Assembly (NCBI GenBank): GCA_012031415.1
Contig: JAAUTN010000016.1
Span: forward strand, 1 to 42,152
Reading direction: 5' to 3'
DNA: 42,152 bases
Source of the DNA: Leptolyngbyaceae cyanobacterium SM1_4_3
Lineage (GTDB): Bacteria > Cyanobacteriota > Cyanobacteriia > Elainellales > Elainellaceae
In this document: piece by piece, positions 1 to 9,048 of the stretch
Position numbering within the stretch: position 1 is the stretch's first letter
Layout of the letters: each line of letters begins with the position of its first letter
The notes under the pieces: model-generated
Told to the model about the DNA's origin: nothing
Database searches by the model: none
What the model saw: only the letters and a program-made list of their open reading frames with translations
Made by a program: the position numbers and the translations under genes

Positions 1-1
1 C

Positions 2-2336
2 TGCTTTACCTTACAGCCGATTGTCATGGAGTACGTAACCAGTCGCTTCATTGAAGGGTATGTGAGGAAATTGTTTCAAGGAACCTATGCTGTTGCGTAG
101 TCATGCTCTGGTGGAAGCAACTGCAAAGGACCATATCAGAGAAGCTCAGATTCGATTCATTCTTCATCCAATTATTCACAGGCTGCTTTCAAGTTTTTTA
201 GGAAAGAGCAACCTGGAAAGCCACCTCATGCAAATTCTCACAATGCAGCGAGAAAAGTCACCTCTAGAGCCAGGATATGCAGCGGGGAATATTCTCAACC
301 TGTTTGCTCATCTCGGCACAAACTTAACGGGCTATGACTTTTCCCAACTCACCATCTGGCAAGCAGATCTACAAAATACCAATCTACAAAACACAAATTT
401 TGCTGGCGCTAACTTCGCAAAGTGTACGTTTACCGAAACGTTTGGTGCGGTTTATGCGGTTGCGTTTAGCCCAGATGCACGACTTTTGGCAGTAGGAGAC
501 AGCAATGGCGATATTCATCTATATCATCTGTCAGACACGAAACACCTCTTAGTCTGTCAAGGACATACGGGTTGGGTCACGTCCCTTACTTTTAGCGCAG
601 ACGGCAAGATTCTTGCAAGCGGTAGTACTGACTGTACAGTAAAGCTATGGGACGTTAGTACAGGTCAGTGTTTGCAGATTTTGCAGGGTCATGTCAGCGA
701 AGTATGGTCTGTTGCGTTTAATCAGGACAGCCGCCTGTTAGCAAGTGGCAGCGGTGACGGCACGGTAAAACTGTGGAGTGTTTGCACCGGTCAATGTCTT
801 AAGACATTGCCAGGACATTCTGGTTGGGTATGCTCTGTTGCCTTTGCACTGCCACACAGCACCAGCAGCCAAACAGCTTACCTGTTTAGCGGCAGCAACG
901 ATCATACCGTTAGATTATGGGATATCAACACTGAAGAATGCCTGCAAACATTTCAGGGTCATTGTGGTGGTATATGCTCAATTGAGCTTAGCCCTGATGG
1001 TCAACTGTTAGCGAGTGGTAGTGATGATTACACCATTAAGTTATGGAATATTCAGACGGGTGAGTGTCTCAGAACGATTGAAGGACATCGGAGCCGAGTG
1101 ACTTCGGTTGCCTTCAATGCTCAAGGCACCTTGTTAGTGAGTGGTGGGCATGACCAGACGGTGAAACTGTGGGAAGTTGATACGGGGAAATGCGCTAAAA
1201 CCCTGCAAGGGCATTCTGGCTGGGTATTTTCGGTTGCTTTTAGCCCACAAGATAATTTATTAGTGAGTGGTGGGCATGACCAGACGGTAAAGCTGTGGGA
1301 CGTTGATACAGGGCAGTGTTTCAAAACCCTGCAAGGATATACTAATCAAATTTTTTCTGTTGCGTTTAGTCCGGATGGACAGTTGCTTGCTAGCGGGGGT
1401 CACGATCGCACGATTCAACTATGGGATGTCCTAACGGGGCATTGCCTTAACGTTCTACGAGGTCATTCCAACTGGGTACAGTCCGTTGCTTTTAATCCTC
1501 AAGGAGATATTTTAGCCAGTTGTGGTGGAGACTGTACTATAAATCTGTGGGATGTTCGCACAGCCCAGATCATCAGAGCGCTAGAAGGTCACTGTGCCGC
1601 TGTGTTGGCGATCGCGTTTAGTCCTGATGGTCAGACCCTAGCCAGTGGGAGCGAAGACCATACGGTAAAGCTGTGGGATGTTCGTTCGGGGCAACTGATT
1701 AGAACCTTACAGGGACATCGTGCTGCAATTGGGTCAGTCATTTTCCTGGCAGAAGGGGAGAAATTAGCCAGCGGATCTTGGGATCAAACCATAAAATTGT
1801 GGGATTTTCCTACGGGGGACTGCCTAGAAACCCTGGAAGGTCATATGAGTTGGATTCGGGCAATGGCTGCCAGTTCCGATGGTAGTACTCTAGCCAGTGC
1901 CAGTTCCGATCAAACTTTGAGATTATGGAATGCGTATACCGGGAAGTGCCTTAAAGTTTTGCAGTTAGAGACAAACTGGTTACAGGCGATCGCGTTTAGC
2001 CCTGATGACCAAATGCTTGCCAGCACTTATCATGACAACCTAGTAAAAATTTGGAATATTCGTACAAACGAGTGTTTAAGCGCATTTCAGGGACATACTG
2101 GTTTGGTCTGGTCAGTTGCTTTTAGCCCCGACAGTCAAACCCTAGTCAGCAGTGGGGATGATGCAACCATTAAACTTTGGGATATTGAAACAAATAAATG
2201 CTTGAGAAGTATGAGAGCGAGTATGCTCTATGAGCAGATGAATATTGCAGGAGTCAAAGGGTTAACTGACGCAACAAGGACAACGTTGATGTCTCTAGGA
2301 GCGATCGTTGATACTACTTATAAGGCATACCTATGA
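2..2336 (+). CDS. WD40 repeat protein, C-terminal part of a NACHT-type WD40 protein (5' partial, frameshifted)
   Basis: The open frame from the ATG at 87 encodes 749 residues: a short helical linker, a few pentapeptide-like repeats (residues about 90-112, ADLQNTNLQNTNFAGANF) and about 14 WD40 repeats of the GH...WSVAFSPDG...LASGS.D.TVKLWD type, enough for two seven-bladed propellers. The tail (MNIAGVKGLT) matches the usual end of cyanobacterial NACHT/NB-ARC WD40 proteins. Bases 2-97, in another frame, encode IVMEYVTSRFIEGYV, which is the segment that normally precedes this linker, and end at a TAG at 98-100. The gene therefore starts left of the window and has lost frame near 85-97, most simply by loss of two bases in GCTCTG. 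Such proteins are thought to be signalling or defence scaffolds; the partner is unknown. The ATG at 87 is probably not a true start. Confidence 0.85.
1132..1301 (+). repeat. Near-identical WD40 repeat units, 126-bp period
   Basis: Two neighbouring WD40 units share a stretch of about 29 identical bases, starting TTAGTGAGTGGTGGGCATGA, exactly 126 bp apart (42 codons). The other WD units in the gene are much more diverged, so these two look recently duplicated or homogenised by gene conversion. Confidence 0.8.
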
Positions 2337-2382
2337 AGGTTTTGATTGGTTGAAGAACATGAAAGTTATTTTGATGTCGGGC

Positions 2383-2706
2383 TTAATTATCTGCGTGAAC
2401 CCAATCTTGAATGAGGGAATGTAAAACAAAACCCATGCCGACTTGTTTTTCGACACAGAGGATCTTAAACTGAAGTTTTAACGATTTAGGGATGTATCCT
2501 TTTACTTCTTCAACTTTTTCATGAGACAAGCTACTCGTAAATTCTAGAGAAGTTAATTCTGACTGTATCCATTGCCGAATTAACTTCTCTAGAACTGCGC
2601 TCATTCTCAAATCCTTCTGAACACAACAGACCTTAAACCGCAGCTTTAAGCTGTGCGGAATAGTAGTCTTGATGACTACGAACGGCTCACCGTGACTTTC
2701 AGACAC
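2383..2706 (-). CDS. Tandem double ribbon-helix-helix protein
   Basis: A 107-residue protein with two copies of one motif: TTIPHSLKLRFKVCCVQKD (about residues 14-32) followed by a helix ending KLIRQWI, and GYIPKSLKLQFKILCVEKQ (about 70-88) followed by a helix ending SLIQDWV. Each copy has a short strand, a turn and two helices, as in CopG/Arc ribbon-helix-helix DNA-binding domains. One chain could therefore fold as an intramolecular RHH dimer. The start is a GTG at 2706 with a GGAAGGA ribosome-binding site about 12 bases upstream. No toxin gene is visible beside it, so an antitoxin role is not supported. It could be a small transcription regulator; the fold is inferred from the pattern only. 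Confidence 0.55.
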   Translation of the reverse strand: MSESHGEPFVVIKTTIPHSLKLRFKVCCVQKDLRMSAVLEKLIRQWIQSELTSLEFTSSLSHEKVEEVKGYIPKSLKLQFKILCVEKQVGMGFVLHSLIQDWVHADN

Positions 2707-3107
2707 TAATACCCACGTCCTTCCGTGTTCTTCTACGATGCGATTACCCTACTCAACCAGTTAAAGCTTTATAAGACTGCTTGCATTCGGGTATGATCGC
2801 GGTTTTCTGCTCCCTAGTATAATTTTTAATCTTGGTTTCCGACAATCTACTTAAAAAAGTTGCTACGTCAGGAACAGCTTATAGCAATCATATTAGAACA
2901 GGGAATTTTGTAAGATCTGAGTGCAATCGATTTAACATTTAAAGATTCTTAATTTTTCCATCGTGTCACCGTTGCACGTAGAGCCTTAGGCTAAAGTTAC
3001 TTTGCAATGAAGTCGTTTTTTTGTGCTGCTCAATACGCTCAACGTAAATTTCTATTTCTATAGATGTGGCGCGTAGCGCTACAGCGGTTTTAATTAGTTG
3101 TAAGACG

Positions 3108-3147
3108 AATGGGTTGTGAGAGGCGCACGCACCTCTCACAACCCATT
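3108..3147. repeat. Perfect inverted repeat, 16-bp arms
   Basis: Arms AATGGGTTGTGAGAGG (3108-3123) and its exact complement (3132-3147) flank an 8-base loop. It lies downstream of hemL on the minus strand. It could be a transcription terminator or a copy of a cyanobacterial palindromic repeat; there is no clear T-run on either side. Confidence 0.7.
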
Positions 3148-3173
3148 TAGGATTGCTGTCGTTTAACAAGAGT

Positions 3174-3212
3174 AGGATAGCTTGTGGACGCTGAATGTCC
3201 ACAAGCTATCCT
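3174..3212. repeat. Perfect inverted repeat, 16-bp arms
   Basis: Arms AGGATAGCTTGTGGAC (3174-3189) and its complement (3197-3212) with a 7-base loop. It is the first strong hairpin that minus-strand transcription leaving hemL (end at 3293) would meet, so it may act as its terminator, although the T-run expected after the stem is weak. Confidence 0.65.
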
Positions 3213-3292
3213 GTTTCGTACAGTTCAGTCTAGAGGGTCAAATCTCTTTTGATCGTTGTCGCCATCACGTCATTACCTTGAGCAATGCCGAT

Positions 3293-4602
3293 TTATTTTG
3301 CCTGTAAGGTGGATAGAACTATTCGAGCCGCTTCAAGTGTGCGATCGATGTCTGCTGGGGTGTGAGCCAATGAGGTAAATCCGGCTTCAAATTGTGACGG
3401 TGCGAAATAGATTCCTTGCTCTAACATCCCTCGGTGGAAGTGAGCGAACTTATTCAAGTCTGACTTTTTAGCATCCTCATAGTTATGGACGGGCCCTGAA
3501 TTGAAGAAGAAACCGAACATACCGCTAATTTGCCCGCCGCAAGCTGAATGCCCGGTTTCTTGAGCAATCTGTAGCATTCCATCGACCAGTTGCTTTGTAA
3601 TCTGATCAAGCAACTGATAGGCTCCAGGTCGCTGTAGAATTTCTAAGGTTGTGATTCCTGCCATCATTGCCAGAGGATTGCCAGAAAGCGTTCCGGCCTG
3701 ATACATCGGCCCGGCCGGAGCTACCATCGACATGATATCCTGGCGACCCCCATAGGCTCCAACGGGTAGCCCACCGCCAATGATTTTACCCAACGTTGTC
3801 AGATCAGGAATAACGTTAAACTTTTCCTGCGCTCCGCCATAGGCAATCCGAAAGCCCGTCATGACCTCATCAAAAACCAACAGTGCGCCTCGTTCCTGCG
3901 TTAACTGCCGCAGCCCTCGGAGGAAATCAGTATCCGGTGGAATGAAGCCTGCATTGCCCACAACGGGTTCTAAAATGACTCCTGCAATCTCATCAGGATT
4001 TTCGTCAAATAAAGCATTGACCGCGGCTAAATCATTAAACGGAGCAGTGAGGGTATGGCGGGTGACAGACTCAGGTACGCCTGGAGAATCTGGCAGACCG
4101 AGTGTGGCAATTCCAGAGCCAGCTTTGACCAGAAACATATCAGCGTGACCGTGATAACAGCCTTCAAACTTGATCACCTTGTCGCGATGGGTGAAGGCTC
4201 GCATGAGACGCAGGACAGCCATGCACGCTTCTGTGCCAGAGTTGACAAACCGAACCATCTCAATGCTAGGAACAGCATCAATGACCATCCTGGCCAGGAC
4301 ATTTCCAAATAGCAGGGAGCACCAAAGCTGGTGCCTTTATCCAAGACATCGCGTAGAGCAGCAATCACGTCAGGGTGGGCATGGCCACAGATGGCGGGAC
4401 CCCATGAACCAACGTAATCAATATACTGGTTGCCATCCACATCCCGAATGTAGGCTCCCTTAACCTGATCAAAGATGATTGGCTGTCCACCCACCGATTT
4501 AAATGCTCGAACAGGTGAGTTTACTCCTCCGGGCATGAGTGTCTGGGCTTCAGCAAAGATTTCTGCTGATCGCGTTGTTTTCAATGCAGTCGAGATTACC
4601 AA
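3293..4602 (-). CDS. hemL: Glutamate-1-semialdehyde 2,1-aminomutase, frameshifted in this sequence
   Basis: This PLP enzyme converts glutamate-1-semialdehyde to 5-aminolevulinate, the second dedicated step after HemA. The N-terminal part has [13 protein letters not shown] and [18 protein letters not shown]. The C-terminal part has [46 protein letters not shown] and the PLP-lysine motif [17 protein letters not shown]. The two parts lie in different frames: after GAPCYLE, one A is missing from the A-run read at 4304-4302, and restoring it gives [14 protein letters not shown], the family sequence. I place the start at TTG 4602, giving [10 protein letters not shown], because AAAGGAG lies 8 bases upstream. 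All other family motifs are intact, so an assembly error is more likely than a dead gene. It is the last gene of the devBCA unit and presumably supplies ALA to the cluster. Confidence 0.9.
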
Positions 4603-4703
4603 AATGGATTCTCCTTTAATAAGTGAGAGCAATATCAAGGGGCAACCAGTAGGACAGGCGTTAGCCTACTGCAACAGTTGCAAAAAGATCTATCCCAGTT
4701 CAT

Positions 4704-5324
4704 CTATTCCAGTTCAAGCATGACTTCATTGCGGCGAAACATGGGTAAGGTAAAAGGACCGTCATAAAACGCATAGGTTGCCTCTCCCTTTGGCTCAACG
4801 CCTTGCTGACTGAGATAGGCTCGAAGCTTGGCCTCGTTTTCTCTGAGTTGGTTTGGTTCAGCGAAACCAGAAAAGCGGATGGCTGCTACTTTTGCGCCTG
4901 GAACTTGTTTGATGGTGATGCGAGGATTTTTGGGTCGGGGCAGTGTTGCAGTTGTATATTTTGAGGGCATCGCAAACTGAACAACCCAGGCGGTTTGATT
5001 CCCGGTCTGTGTGACTGGCGCAGTCATGGCAATTTTTTCGCTCTGCTGGGATTGGGTGACGGGTGCAGTCATGGCGATCGCCGTTGCAGATGTATTTTGA
5101 CCAAAAATGTACTCGCCCAGGATAGCAAAGGCGGAATCTGCCGCCTGTCGCCGTTCACCACTGACGACTGTCTCTGCAACCAGTTTTGGCTCATACTGAC
5201 GGATCTCGATATTGCTACTGGACTGCAACACGCTATATTTTGGCTGTTCGTATTGACCCATAAACCCTCCATAGGCGATTAGCAACAGCGTTACAAAAAG
5301 GGTGATAATCGTGAATCGTTTCAT
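4704..5324 (-). CDS. SOUL family heme-binding protein with membrane anchor
   Basis: A 206-residue protein of the SOUL/HEBP family, which binds heme and related tetrapyrroles. Residues about 4-19 (FTIITLFVTLLLIAYGG) form one hydrophobic segment, a signal peptide or signal anchor, so the rest probably faces the periplasm or lumen. The family signature IAMTAPVTQ occurs twice (about residues 83-91 and 98-106), and the end FRRNEVMLELE is typical. It lies 5 bp downstream of the SRPBCC gene and about 100 bp before hemL. In a cluster of tetrapyrrole synthesis and export genes, binding or escort of the tetrapyrrole product is the natural guess, but SOUL proteins also occur as stand-alone genes in many cyanobacteria. 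Confidence 0.85.
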   Translation of the reverse strand: MKRFTIITLFVTLLLIAYGGFMGQYEQPKYSVLQSSSNIEIRQYEPKLVAETVVSGERRQAADSAFAILGEYIFGQNTSATAIAMTAPVTQSQQSEKIAMTAPVTQTGNQTAWVVQFAMPSKYTTATLPRPKNPRITIKQVPGAKVAAIRFSGFAEPNQLRENEAKLRAYLSQQGVEPKGEATYAFYDGPFTLPMFRRNEVMLELE

Positions 5325-5329
5325 TCCAG

Positions 5330-5767
5330 TTAATTGATTTCAATCAATTTCTTCAAGTTATTGACAACTTCTTTGCTCCCTTTTTTGGCTGACCCCGCAA
5401 TTAACGGCTCAAATAACCTGCCTACGCCATCCATACTAAACTCAAATATGTAGGTTACTTTTGTACTGCCATCTAGGGGTTCAAAGGTGTAGCTGTTTTT
5501 GAAGTATGGTTTACTCATCCCCGTGATTGAAAACTTTTGTTCTGGTTCGTAGTCCGTAATTTGGAAGGTAGACTCTGCCTTCCAGCCTCCTTCATTCATT
5601 AACTGTCGTCCTGTTGTGCCAATTCCAATCGGATCTTGAGAAGTTTTTTCCAGTTCAACAATTGCAGATTCCCAGTTGGGATAATTTTCAAAGAAGCCCG
5701 TTGCAATGTATTTGAACACTTCTTCGGTAGGACGATCAATGACAGTACTTGATTCAGCTTTAATCAT
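5330..5767 (-). CDS. SRPBCC (START/polyketide-cyclase-like) family protein
   Basis: A 145-residue protein with the SRPBCC pattern: an N-terminal strand and helix (ESSTVIDRPTEEVFKYIATG), a central sheet (YEPEQKFSITG, YTFEPLDGSTKVTYIFEF) and a long C-terminal helix with VVNNLKKLIEI. These helix-grip proteins hold hydrophobic ligands in a deep cavity, and some are cyclases. No catalytic residue can be assigned. The start ATG overlaps the stop of the upstream ABC ATPase gene by 4 bases, so the two are translationally coupled, and the SOUL gene follows after 5 bp. A ligand-binding or carrier role beside an exporter is inference. Confidence 0.75.
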   Translation of the reverse strand: MIKAESSTVIDRPTEEVFKYIATGFFENYPNWESAIVELEKTSQDPIGIGTTGRQLMNEGGWKAESTFQITDYEPEQKFSITGMSKPYFKNSYTFEPLDGSTKVTYIFEFSMDGVGRLFEPLIAGSAKKGSKEVVNNLKKLIEIN

Positions 5768-6531
5768 GGTATTGCAGGTTCCTGTTCTCTAGCGTCGGTC
5801 ATCAATCGACCGTCTTCCATTTCAATGATGCGATCGGCAATATCAAGAATGCGGTTATCGTGAGTGACCAGCAAAATAGTGCAGTCCCGTTCTTTGGCTA
5901 AATGCTGCATGATTTCTACGATATCTCGCCCTGATTTTTTGTCTAAAGAGGCGGTGGGTTCATCGGCAAGAACAATTTTAGGACGACTGGCAAGGGCACG
6001 GGCGATCGCCACCCGCTGCTGTTGTCCTCCCGAAAGGTTGTCTACATAGCTATGAGCGTAGTCGCCCAGCCCAACAGCGGTTAACATTTCTGTTGCTAAC
6101 CGATCAATATCTTGACTGAGATACTGGTTATGAAGTTCTAACGACATCCGCACATTCTGTTTCGCGGTTAAAAAAGTGAGTAGATTGTGGGCCTGAAAAA
6201 TGTAGCCAATCTGCTGCCGCACCTTCATTTGCTGTCGCTTTTTGGCATTCCGCATTTCTTGCCCCAAAACCGTTAAGCTGCCATCTTGAACCGATCGCAA
6301 CCCACCAATCAGAGACAGTAAGGTGGTTTTACCAGAGCCGGAAGGCCCGGTCATAATCACGATTTCACCCGGATAAATATCAAGGTTGATGTCAAATAAT
6401 ATTTGCTTGCGAAGCTGCGCTTTGCCAAAATAGTGACTCAAACCGCGAACTGAAATGATAGGGGGTGCAGGGGCGTTTCGCGTTCTGTGTTTCGCATTTT
6501 GACTTTCCTGGATACGGGTTGGCTGCATCAT
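5764..6531 (-). CDS. devA: DevA-type ABC transporter ATP-binding protein
   Basis: A 255-residue ABC ATPase. Visible motifs are Walker A GPSGSGKTT (about 79-87), a Q-loop near GYIFQAHNLL, the signature LSGGQQQRVAIARAL, Walker B IVLADEPTASLDKKSG and the H-loop LVTHD. The N-terminal extension of about 25 residues is low in complexity. It pairs with the DevC permease 9 bp upstream and the DevB fusion protein, the set that in heterocystous cyanobacteria exports glycolipids through a TolC-type channel. Here the set sits between hemF1 and hemL, so a tetrapyrrole product is a plausible cargo. The substrate cannot be read from the sequence. Confidence 0.88.
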   Translation of the reverse strand: MMQPTRIQESQNAKHRTRNAPAPPIISVRGLSHYFGKAQLRKQILFDINLDIYPGEIVIMTGPSGSGKTTLLSLIGGLRSVQDGSLTVLGQEMRNAKKRQQMKVRQQIGYIFQAHNLLTFLTAKQNVRMSLELHNQYLSQDIDRLATEMLTAVGLGDYAHSYVDNLSGGQQQRVAIARALASRPKIVLADEPTASLDKKSGRDIVEIMQHLAKERDCTILLVTHDNRILDIADRIIEMEDGRLMTDAREQEPAIP

Positions 6532-6540
6532 AATTAAATC

Positions 6541-7713
6541 TTAAAAAACATCAGCGGGGTCGGCTTGTCGTAACTTTCGCATGGCGATCGCCCCTGATCC
6601 GACACACATAATGACCGTCAACGTGAGAACTACAGTCGCACGACTGGCTTTCATCCCAATCGGTAATAGCGTTGCAGATCTAAAGAGAGAATACAGCCCA
6701 TTTGAGAGCAAAAACCCTGGAATGAAACCAAAAATTGCCAGGATCAAAGCCTCTTGTAAGATCACTCCAACGAGGTAGGTATCACCATAGCCGATTGCTT
6801 TGAGCGTTGCGTATTCCGGCAAATGATCGGAAACATCGGTGTAAATAATTTGATAAACTACCACCGTGCCAACCAGGAATCCAATCATTACTCCAAAGCC
6901 GAAAATATAGCCGATAACGGAGCCTGTTTCCCAATAGTTGCGCTCACGGGCAGTAAATTCATCCAGGGTTAGCACTAACAAGTCATCGGGCAGGATGGCG
7001 AGTAGTTCTGTTTGAATCTGTTCAATGTTTGCATTGGGTTCTACTTGAATAATCCCTACATCAATATCATTGGCTTGGCGCTGTGGAAACAGCCGCAAAA
7101 AAGTAGAATCACTGGTGATGAGATTGCCCTCAGCCGAAAAGGAAGAGCCGAGTACAAATAGTCCAACAATTTGAATTTCCAGATCATTGACTTGAACAGC
7201 AAGCGGACTTTGTTCTTCCAGCAGAGCCGGGATATTTCCAAGCTGAGGTAATCCTCCTGCTCTATCAAATAAAGCTCGGTTTAACAACTTAAGCTCATCT
7301 AAATGTTGATTCACTTCTGGCAAGTTAAAGGCTGGATACTCCGGATCGATTCCGTAAATAAAGATGCGGCGGTTTGCCAGGTTTTCAGGATTTCGCCAGT
7401 CCGATTGACCGCTGATGTACAGCGAATTAATTGAAGCCACTCCTTCAATTCCTGAGGCTTGATAGAGGTTATCTCTGGAAAAACTTCTGACCGATGCCAG
7501 GTTGTCAGATAGCTTGTTGACCAGAAATAAATCTCCATCCAGGGTGGCATAGGGGCGAACCTGCGAATCAAACAGGGCATCTTGCATCCCAAGCTGCACA
7601 AACATGAGTAAATCGGCAAAGGCAATTCCGGCTGTTGCAACGAGCAGACGGGCCTTCTGGCGACTGATTTGCAGCCATGCGAGGGGCGTTTTGCGGAAAA
7701 GTCTACGGAACAT
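6541..7713 (-). CDS. devC: DevC-type ABC transporter permease (FtsX/MacB-like)
   Basis: A 390-residue permease of the DevC family. The N-terminus FRKTPLAWLQISRQKARL leads to a first membrane segment (about 27-47). A large extracytoplasmic domain follows (about 50-260). Three further membrane segments lie near 266-290 (IGYIFGFGVMIGFLVGTVVV), 317-340 and 360-378. The motif LPEYATLKAIGYGD in the cytoplasmic loop is the hallmark of DevC/FtsX permeases. It should form the membrane channel with the adjacent DevA and couple to DevB. The length is normal for the family and no break is seen. Confidence 0.88.
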   Translation of the reverse strand: MFRRLFRKTPLAWLQISRQKARLLVATAGIAFADLLMFVQLGMQDALFDSQVRPYATLDGDLFLVNKLSDNLASVRSFSRDNLYQASGIEGVASINSLYISGQSDWRNPENLANRRIFIYGIDPEYPAFNLPEVNQHLDELKLLNRALFDRAGGLPQLGNIPALLEEQSPLAVQVNDLEIQIVGLFVLGSSFSAEGNLITSDSTFLRLFPQRQANDIDVGIIQVEPNANIEQIQTELLAILPDDLLVLTLDEFTARERNYWETGSVIGYIFGFGVMIGFLVGTVVVYQIIYTDVSDHLPEYATLKAIGYGDTYLVGVILQEALILAIFGFIPGFLLSNGLYSLFRSATLLPIGMKASRATVVLTLTVIMCVGSGAIAMRKLRQADPADVF

Positions 7714-7746
7714 GATTTAAATGTGCCAGGATGATTAAGGGTTGAT

Positions 7747-8931
7747 TCAATCGGTTGGAATTGCCACCTGCACTTGCAGATTGGTTAAATGAGCGACCTG
7801 TTGACTGTCTTCTGAGTTGAGTCGAATTCTGACTTCGACTACCCGACGATCCAAATTTTCTCCAGCTTGACCACTCGTGACGCTCTGCTGAAGAACCTGT
7901 AGCCCAACTAGCTCAACCGTTCCTTGCAGTTGCTCTGGAAAGGATTCGCTGGTAATGATTGCCTCTTGTCCTGGACGAACTTTACCAATATCGGTTTGGT
8001 AAACCTCGGCGACAACCTGCATTTGCTCGGTTTGCCCTAAATCCAGGATGCCATCTTCCCCGACCACTTCTCCAGGATTGGTCACGATGTCGAGAATTTG
8101 ACCCGTCACCGGAGCGCGGATTGATGCCTCGTCCAGGTTGGTTTCAGCTTCGTTGGCGGCGGCGATCGCCCGCTCCACTTCAGCCTGCGCTGCCTGCACA
8201 TCAACCGGGCGAACTTCAGCAATTCTGTCTAGATTTGCCCTGGCTTGTCGAATTTGCTCCCTTAGCGTTTCTAACCGCTGGCTTTGCCCCGCTTCAGCCT
8301 CGTTTAACTGCGCCTGAGTGGTTTCTAGCACAAGTCGCCGCTGGTCTAACTCAGAGGCGGAGGTGGCCCCATCGCGGTAAAGCGATGCATAGCGGTTGTA
8401 TTCAGCCTCAGCCACATTGACTTCTGACTGCCAGCGAACAATAGTGGCTTGTTGAGCGATAATTTCACTCTCTAACTCTTTCTCAAGCCGAGTGATCTCA
8501 GCTTCCTGGGCGATGATCTCTCCAGATTTTGCGCCCGCTCTCACCCGTGCCAGTTCTGCTTGTGCGATTTTGACCTGGGCCTGTGCTTGCAGGAGGGCAT
8601 CTTCCAGCCGATTGGACGACCCCATGATGGCAATCACCTGATCGGCTTCGACGCGATCGCCTCGCCGCACGAGGAGTTGAGCAACGCGATCATTACTTAA
8701 GATCGCCGGAACCGAAACTCTAATCACTTCCGTTGCGGGTTCTAGTCGTCCTAAAGCGGTGACTTGTCGAACCGTTGGAACGTTAGTTTCTACCACTTCA
8801 CCCGTTGAGGGTTGCGGTTGGTTGACTTGAGACATCCCATAAACCGTTATGGCAACCGAAAGCGCAGTGCCAGCGGCAACTAGAGCAAGTATCCGTTGAT
8901 TTGCAGGCTTTGAGAGAGATTGGAAATTCAT
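7747..8931 (-). CDS. devB: DevB-type HlyD family membrane fusion protein
   Basis: A 394-residue periplasmic adaptor. Residues about 15-33 form an N-terminal membrane anchor. A lipoyl-like half follows (VTALGRLEPATEVIRVSVP), then a long alpha-helical coiled-coil hairpin (about 110-250, rich in AQAQVKIAQAEL and QAEVERAIAAANEAE), the second lipoyl half (IRAPVTGQILDIVTNPGEVV) and a beta-barrel domain. This is the standard DevB/HlyD order. It is the first gene of the unit devB-devC-devA-SRPBCC-SOUL-hemL, which begins just after the hairpin at 9005-9047. It would link the ABC pump to an outer-membrane TolC-type channel, which is not encoded in the window. Confidence 0.88.
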   Translation of the reverse strand: MNFQSLSKPANQRILALVAAGTALSVAITVYGMSQVNQPQPSTGEVVETNVPTVRQVTALGRLEPATEVIRVSVPAILSNDRVAQLLVRRGDRVEADQVIAIMGSSNRLEDALLQAQAQVKIAQAELARVRAGAKSGEIIAQEAEITRLEKELESEIIAQQATIVRWQSEVNVAEAEYNRYASLYRDGATSASELDQRRLVLETTQAQLNEAEAGQSQRLETLREQIRQARANLDRIAEVRPVDVQAAQAEVERAIAAANEAETNLDEASIRAPVTGQILDIVTNPGEVVGEDGILDLGQTEQMQVVAEVYQTDIGKVRPGQEAIITSESFPEQLQGTVELVGLQVLQQSVTSGQAGENLDRRVVEVRIRLNSEDSQQVAHLTNLQVQVAIPTD

Positions 8932-9004
8932 AATCAGTCATAAGTGAAATTAACGTGAGGCTGACTACTTAACCGGATCTACCCAGCTAGCGGTTTGTCA
9001 ACTT

Positions 9005-9047
9005 TTAGTTTGAGGGTAAATCCCGTAGGGATTTACCCTCAAACTAA
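9005..9047 (-). terminator. Long perfect hairpin directly after hemF1
   Basis: Arms of 20 bp (9005-9024 and 9028-9047, core GAGGGTAAATCCC) with a 3-base loop begin one base after the hemF1 stop. On the minus strand the stem is followed by AAAAGT rather than a T-run, so it may be a non-canonical terminator or an RNA-end stabiliser. It splits the cluster into an upstream unit (hemF1 side) and the devBCA-hemL unit. Confidence 0.65.
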
Positions 9048-9048
9048 G

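Larger units (their letters stand above)
2707..3292. other. Intergenic region with two long palindromes
   Basis: No convincing gene is seen in these 586 bases. The region is AT-rich and carries the two palindromes listed separately, at 3108-3147 and 3174-3212. A TATAAT-like hexamer lies near 2818, but no gene follows it on the plus strand. Confidence 0.6.

Noticed and set aside
2966-3202. A 78-codon minus-strand frame in the gap before hemL
   Set aside because: It runs through both arms of the two palindromes at 3108 and 3174, has no recognisable domain and no clear start signal.
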